From contig PFBL01000001.1 of assembly GCA_002773355.1 (NCBI GenBank), positions 1-59,645 of the forward strand: a stretch of DNA of 59,645 bases, in the 5' to 3' direction. Position 1 is the first letter of the stretch, and each line of letters begins with the position of its first letter. The stretch comes from Candidatus Kaiserbacteria bacterium CG10_big_fil_rev_8_21_14_0_10_56_12 (GTDB lineage Bacteria; Patescibacteriota; Minisyncoccia; Phycocordibacterales; Phycocordibacteraceae). Positions 56,158 to 59,645 of the stretch are shown here, piece after piece. The notes beneath the pieces were generated by a model that did not search any database, was not told where the DNA came from, and worked only from the letters and a program-made list of their open reading frames with translations. The translations under genes were made by a program, and so were the position numbers.

Positions 56158-57855
56158 ATGGCGAATGACGCGGTGGCAGAGATAAAGGAGCGGCTCTCGA
56201 TTGCCGATGTGGTGGCACCGCACGTAAAGCTCCGTCGAGCAGGGCGTTCGCTTACTGGCCTCTGCCCCTTCCACAAGGAGAAGACCCCGAGCTTCCACGT
56301 GAGTGTCGAGCGCGGCACCTACCACTGCTTCGGCTGTGGCGAAGGGGGCGACATTTTCTCCTTTGTCGAGAAGGTTGAGGGGGTAGATTTTAAAACCGCA
56401 CTCAAAATGCTTGCCGAGAAAGCTGGCGTGCCACTTGACTCAGCCTGGAGTCAGAAGTCGGGCGACACCTCGCGCAAGGAACGCCTGCGTGAGGCGATGC
56501 AGAAGGCGTCGCAATGGTACGCAGAGAAGCTCGCTGGGACACCTGCCGCGACCTATGCCAAGAAACGCGGCCTCACTACCGAGACGCTTAGGCGGTGGAA
56601 CGTTGGCTATGCGCCAGACGGGTGGCGCGGGCTCCTCGAAGAGCTTACCACACAGGGCTTCAGCACCGAGGAGCTCCTCGCGGCGGGGCTTATCAAGGAG
56701 GCAGAGGGTAAGCCGGGTACCTACTATGATCGGTTTCGCGACCGACTCATGTTCCCGATAGCCGACACGGCTGGGCACACGGTCGCCTTCACCGGGCGCG
56801 CGCTCAGTGCAGACGAGCCAGCAAAGTATCTCAATTCTCCAGAGACCACCCTCTATCATAAGAGCGACGTGCTCTTTGGCATGGATAAGGCAAAGGACGC
56901 CATACGGGTGCGCGGCTTCGCGATACTGGTCGAAGGTCAGATGGACGCGGTACTCGCGCACCAAGCGGGCTTTGAAAACGTTGTCGCGCTCTCGGGGACC
57001 GCGCTCACCGAGCGGCACGTCGCACTCATAAAGCGATATAGCGAGAACCTGATGCTCGTGCTTGATGCCGACACGGCAGGGCTCTCGGCGACAGCGAAGT
57101 CTGCTTTACGCGCTCTGCGAGGCGGCATGCGCGTCAAGGCAGTGCGTTTGCCGCTTGATACTGACCCGGCCGACATCATTGTCAGTGACGCACAAGACTT
57201 TGCGGCTCGGCTCAAGGCCGCGAAGCCCGTCGTCGAATTCTTCCTCTCTGTCTTGGCAGAGAAAGAGACCGACCCGCACCGGCTTTTGCGAGTCTCAGAG
57301 CAGATTGTCTTGCCGCTCATCGCGGCTATGAAGAGCCCGATGGAGCGAGAGCATTTTATCCAGGCCACCGCACGCGCGCTTGGCCTCTCGACTGAGGCTG
57401 TGCGCGAGTCACTCAGTCACCTCCCTAAGCCGGACGAGCTCCAAGGTTCGACCTTCGCCCAGCATTCTCAAGGTCAAACCTTCACGCCCGCTCGACCGGC
57501 TAAAGAGGTACGTGCCGAGCAGTTACTTGGCGCGCTCCGCGCTTATGCAGGGTCGCCCCTTGCCGAGCGCGTCGAATCGGAGTATTGTCGAATTACTGAA
57601 GCACCAGTGCCGCCTCTCGATGGCCTCTCTGAGTCTGCTCTGTTTGAGGCTGAAAAGTCTTTTGGAGAGAGCCCCTCTGAGTCGGCGGCTGATGAACTTC
57701 TCCGCGCCTTTGAAGAAGCGGTGATCCGCGAGGCGTATCAAGAATCGGTAACAGCATTACGCAGAGCAGAGGGGGCTGGTGACGAGACGGCGGCTACGCA
57801 GGCTCAGACGGCGTGCGCTCGTTTGGCGGCGCGGCTCGCAGAGCTCACACACTAA
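56158..57855 (+). CDS. dnaG: DNA primase
   Basis: 565 residues from 56158 ([14 protein letters not shown]). A CHC2 zinc ribbon ([14 protein letters not shown]...[11 protein letters not shown]) is followed by the catalytic core with TOPRIM residues ([24 protein letters not shown]) and a helical C-terminal DnaB-binding region. It makes primers for DnaE. It is directly followed by the principal sigma factor, the conserved dnaG-rpoD arrangement. Confidence 0.97.
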   Translation: MANDAVAEIKERLSIADVVAPHVKLRRAGRSLTGLCPFHKEKTPSFHVSVERGTYHCFGCGEGGDIFSFVEKVEGVDFKTALKMLAEKAGVPLDSAWSQKSGDTSRKERLREAMQKASQWYAEKLAGTPAATYAKKRGLTTETLRRWNVGYAPDGWRGLLEELTTQGFSTEELLAAGLIKEAEGKPGTYYDRFRDRLMFPIADTAGHTVAFTGRALSADEPAKYLNSPETTLYHKSDVLFGMDKAKDAIRVRGFAILVEGQMDAVLAHQAGFENVVALSGTALTERHVALIKRYSENLMLVLDADTAGLSATAKSALRALRGGMRVKAVRLPLDTDPADIIVSDAQDFAARLKAAKPVVEFFLSVLAEKETDPHRLLRVSEQIVLPLIAAMKSPMEREHFIQATARALGLSTEAVRESLSHLPKPDELQGSTFAQHSQGQTFTPARPAKEVRAEQLLGALRAYAGSPLAERVESEYCRITEAPVPPLDGLSESALFEAEKSFGESPSESAADELLRAFEEAVIREAYQESVTALRRAEGAGDETAATQAQTACARLAARLAELTH

Positions 57856-57877
57856 TTTACTTACATCACATTTACCT

Positions 57878-59122
57878 ATGGCGACACCGAAGAAAAAAAC
57901 CCCTAAAAAGGCGGTCAAAAAGGCAACAAAGAAGGTCGTCAAAAAGGTGACCAAGAAGAAAGCGACGAAGACGGTCGCGAAGTCTTCGCGCATCAAGAAG
58001 GCGAGCTTGAAGAAGATCGTTAAGAAGGCCGCCGCCAAAGCGAAGACCAAAGCTACTACTCAGAAGGCGGCGTCGGCAGAGACACTCATCGAGAAGGGTA
58101 AGGAGCGCGGTTACGTGACCTATGCGGAGATATTGAAGTCATTTCCTCACGTCGAAGACGACGTGAACTTCCTCGAGTCGCTCTACGAGCGTTTCGCGAT
58201 TGCAGGCGTGGACGTGCTTGAGGGCGGTATGCTCGAAGACAACGCCGACGAGTACCTCGCCACGCGCAACATCAAGGATCGCCACTCGACCGGCTATGAC
58301 TCTATACAGATCTACCTCCGCGAGATTGGCCAATACCCGCTCCTCACGGCGAGCGAAGAGCGCGACCTCGCCAAACGTATCGAGAAGGGCGATGCCGAGG
58401 CGCGCAACATTCTCGCACGCTCGAACCTGCGCCTCGTGGTATCTATCGCCAAGAAGTACGTCGGGCGCAGTGCGGACCTCACGCTCCTCGACCTCATCCA
58501 AGAGGGGAATCTCGGTCTCTTTCGTGCCGTTGACAAGTTTGACTGGAAGAAGGGGTATAAGTTCTCGACGTATGCGACCTGGTGGATCCGCCAGGCTATT
58601 ACGCGCGCTCTCGCCGACCAGTCGCGCACGATCCGTATCCCCGTGCACATGGTGGAGACGATCGCCAAGTACAAGCAGGTGAGCCGCCGCCTCGCGCAGA
58701 CCTTGGGCCGCGACCCCCAGCCAGAGGAGATCGCGGTTGAGATGGGTGTCGAGCCAGAAAAGATTTATCAAATAGAGAAGATCAACCAAGACACGCTCTC
58801 GCTCGAGAACCCGGTCGGGAGCGACGACGATGAGAAGTCGACTCTGGGAGACTTCATCCCGGACGATAAGATCCCCTCGCCAGTACAGGAGTCCTCAGAG
58901 CGTATCCTGACCGAGCATGTGCGCGCGATCTTGAATGACCTCTCGAGCAAGGAGCGCAAGATTCTCGAGATGCGGCACGGCCTCATGGACGGTATCTATC
59001 ACACCCTCGAAGAGGTGGGGAAGGAGTTTGGAGTTACGCGCGAGCGCATCCGCCAGATCGAGGCTAAGGCGCTTGAGAAGATTAGGACGCATGACAAAGC
59101 GTGCCACCTTAAGTCGTACTAG
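57878..59122 (+). CDS. rpoD: Principal RNA polymerase sigma factor with Lys-rich N-terminal extension
   Basis: 414 residues. An initial ~65 residues of Lys/Ala/Thr repeats (KKAVKK-like, resembling histone H1 tails) precede region 1.1 ([20 protein letters not shown]). Regions 1.2-2.4 ([46 protein letters not shown]), 3 and 4.2 ([28 protein letters not shown]) are complete. It directs transcription from the TANNNT-type -10 boxes seen across the window. The start at 57878 is used; the upstream frame lies in dnaG. Confidence 0.95.
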   Translation: MATPKKKTPKKAVKKATKKVVKKVTKKKATKTVAKSSRIKKASLKKIVKKAAAKAKTKATTQKAASAETLIEKGKERGYVTYAEILKSFPHVEDDVNFLESLYERFAIAGVDVLEGGMLEDNADEYLATRNIKDRHSTGYDSIQIYLREIGQYPLLTASEERDLAKRIEKGDAEARNILARSNLRLVVSIAKKYVGRSADLTLLDLIQEGNLGLFRAVDKFDWKKGYKFSTYATWWIRQAITRALADQSRTIRIPVHMVETIAKYKQVSRRLAQTLGRDPQPEEIAVEMGVEPEKIYQIEKINQDTLSLENPVGSDDDEKSTLGDFIPDDKIPSPVQESSERILTEHVRAILNDLSSKERKILEMRHGLMDGIYHTLEEVGKEFGVTRERIRQIEAKALEKIRTHDKACHLKSY

Positions 59123-59137
59123 CAAAATATAAAAAGT

Positions 59138-59172
59138 AATGGGCGCAGCGACATCGTGTCGCTGCGCCCATT
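59138..59172. terminator. Bidirectional terminator, rpoD / ORFan
   Basis: A 16-pair stem (AATGGGCGCAGCGACA) with loop TCG between convergent genes. Confidence 0.85.
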
Positions 59173-59197
59173 CGTTGCCGTCTCACCGTAGCGGCGA

Positions 59198-59527
59198 CTA
59201 TCGTCTCCGCTGGGCCATGAGCCGGTCGTGGAGCTCGTCGATCAGCTTCAGCGCGCTCGCGCGCTCATCCTCGGGCGGCTCTGGCGGCGGGCCCTCGTAG
59301 GCCGTCGCGATCGTGGCCGCCATGCGGCCGAGCACGAACATAACACCATTGGCCATCGCCGCGGACGTCGTGCCCGCCTCTTTGATGGCAGCGCACACGG
59401 CACGCTGCTTGCAGGGGTCGCTCCTGATCGCGTCGACCAGAAGCACCTCTACAAACTTCAGAAGTCCGTCCGCAGCAGCGGCAACCTCTGCTGCGTTCAT
59501 CTCCGTCACACTCGTTATCAGCGACAT
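59198..59527 (-). CDS. Small alpha-helical protein, unknown
   Basis: 109 residues. Ala-rich helices with two Cys (DPCKQRAVCAA) and a Pro/Glu loop (EGPPPEPPEDE) before a last charged helix. GGGAG (complement of 59536-59540) lies eight bases before the ATG. No family recognised. It converges on rpoD and shares its terminator. Confidence 0.6.
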   Translation of the reverse strand: MSLITSVTEMNAAEVAAAADGLLKFVEVLLVDAIRSDPCKQRAVCAAIKEAGTTSAAMANGVMFVLGRMAATIATAYEGPPPEPPEDERASALKLIDELHDRLMAQRRR

Positions 59528-59550
59528 TGTGGCATCTCCCTAAGTACACC

Positions 59551-59567
59551 CCACGACTGCCTCGTGG
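59551..59567 (-). promoter_or_regulatory. Leader hairpin of ORFan 59527
   Basis: CCACGA pairs with TCGTGG around a five-base loop, just upstream of the Shine-Dalgarno site. It resembles the structured leaders of the ORFans near 29.1 and 48.7 kb. Confidence 0.5.
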
Positions 59568-59608
59568 GTGGCGCTCCCAGACACGTGCATTCCGTACTGA
59601 ATTAGGAC

Positions 59609-59626
59609 ACTCGTTAAGATACGAGT
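59609..59626. promoter_or_regulatory. Inverted repeat with embedded -10, abutting an ATG
   Basis: ACTCGT and ACGAGT flank TAAGAT; the next base starts ATG 59627. TAAGAT ends six bases before that ATG. The complementary strand reads TATCTT, a possible -10 for the minus-strand ORFan. Confidence 0.45.
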
Positions 59627-59645
59627 ATGAACCACAAAGGAGACT
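59627..59645 (+). CDS. Start of a gene cut by the window end
   Basis: ATG AAC CAC AAA GGA GAC. Too short to identify. The AAAGGAG inside it could instead be a Shine-Dalgarno site for a start beyond the window, making this only a leader. Confidence 0.3.

Overview
This window looks like a chromosomal segment of a Patescibacteria/CPR bacterium of the Parcubacteria lineage; an affiliation near Kaiserbacteria/Adlerbacteria is only a guess. The evidence is a giant surface protein built from GIGTxxP repeats with an S74 chaperone domain, reduced aminoacyl-tRNA synthetases (PheS, PheT and ThrRS all lack accessory domains), a short SMC, short EF-Ts and RF1, many signal-peptide proteins, and central carbon genes without phosphofructokinase. 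The standard genetic code fits. Coding density is high and no gene-free stretch exceeds about 215 bases.

Layout. 1-5355: 3' part of the giant repeat protein. 5.4-11.7 kb: central carbon genes (gap, rpiB, an rpe-like gene, split transketolase, a PfkB-family kinase, class I fba). 11.7-16.5 kb: envelope genes (pilin-like protein, coiled-coil lytic transglycosylase, CARDB-type protein) around rplY. 16.5-19.8 kb: rpmE, prfA, rpsB, tsf and tRNA-Thr, the last beside a partial copy of itself. 19.8-21.7 kb: membrane-anchored thioredoxin-like protein and processive GT2. 21.8-23.7 kb: minimal pheS-pheT. 23.8-25.1 kb: a broken PAICS-like purC-purE fusion. 25.3-27.4 kb: gyrB. 27.5-33 kb: surface block with a CARDB-type protein, a sortase, a Cys-rich secreted ORFan and a 933-residue dockerin protein with a possible sorting signal. 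33-38.2 kb: thrS with a 49-residue zinc-finger gene, dnaE, rnhB. 38.3-39.7 kb: two zinc-ribbon ORFans and rpmF. 39.8-43.7 kb: a nusB-Nudix fusion, rnc, hinge-less smc. 43.7-45 kb: a RAYT transposase between inverted REP-like hairpins, then a membrane ORFan. 45.1-48.6 kb: rnr, and rpsP-khpA-trmD. 48.6-49 kb: ORFan with structured leader. 49.1-59.1 kb: rpoB-rpoC, dnaG-rpoD. 59.2-59.6 kb: ORFan and the start of another gene.

Expression. Most conserved transcription units have a TANNNT-like -10 box that ends only 6-9 bases before the start codon, which predicts leaderless or almost leaderless mRNAs. The clearest case is the 20-bp dnaE/rnhB gap: one palindromic 8-mer, exactly centred, supplies a -10 on each strand six bases from each start codon. 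In contrast, several lineage-specific genes (near 25.1, 29.1, 39.1, 44.6, 48.7 and 59.5 kb) have Shine-Dalgarno sites behind leaders that often fold into hairpins, and most have their own GC-rich terminator. I read this as two expression classes: a leaderless core, and Shine-Dalgarno-led accessory genes that may have been acquired.

The genes together cover the non-oxidative pentose phosphate route that can bypass phosphofructokinase, the transcription core (RpoB, RpoC, sigma, NusB), replication (DnaE, DnaG, GyrB, RNase HII, SMC), RNA processing (RNase III, RNase R, TrmD, KhpA), ribosomal parts, and a monoderm-type surface (sortase, pilin, S74 fibre, dockerin protein).
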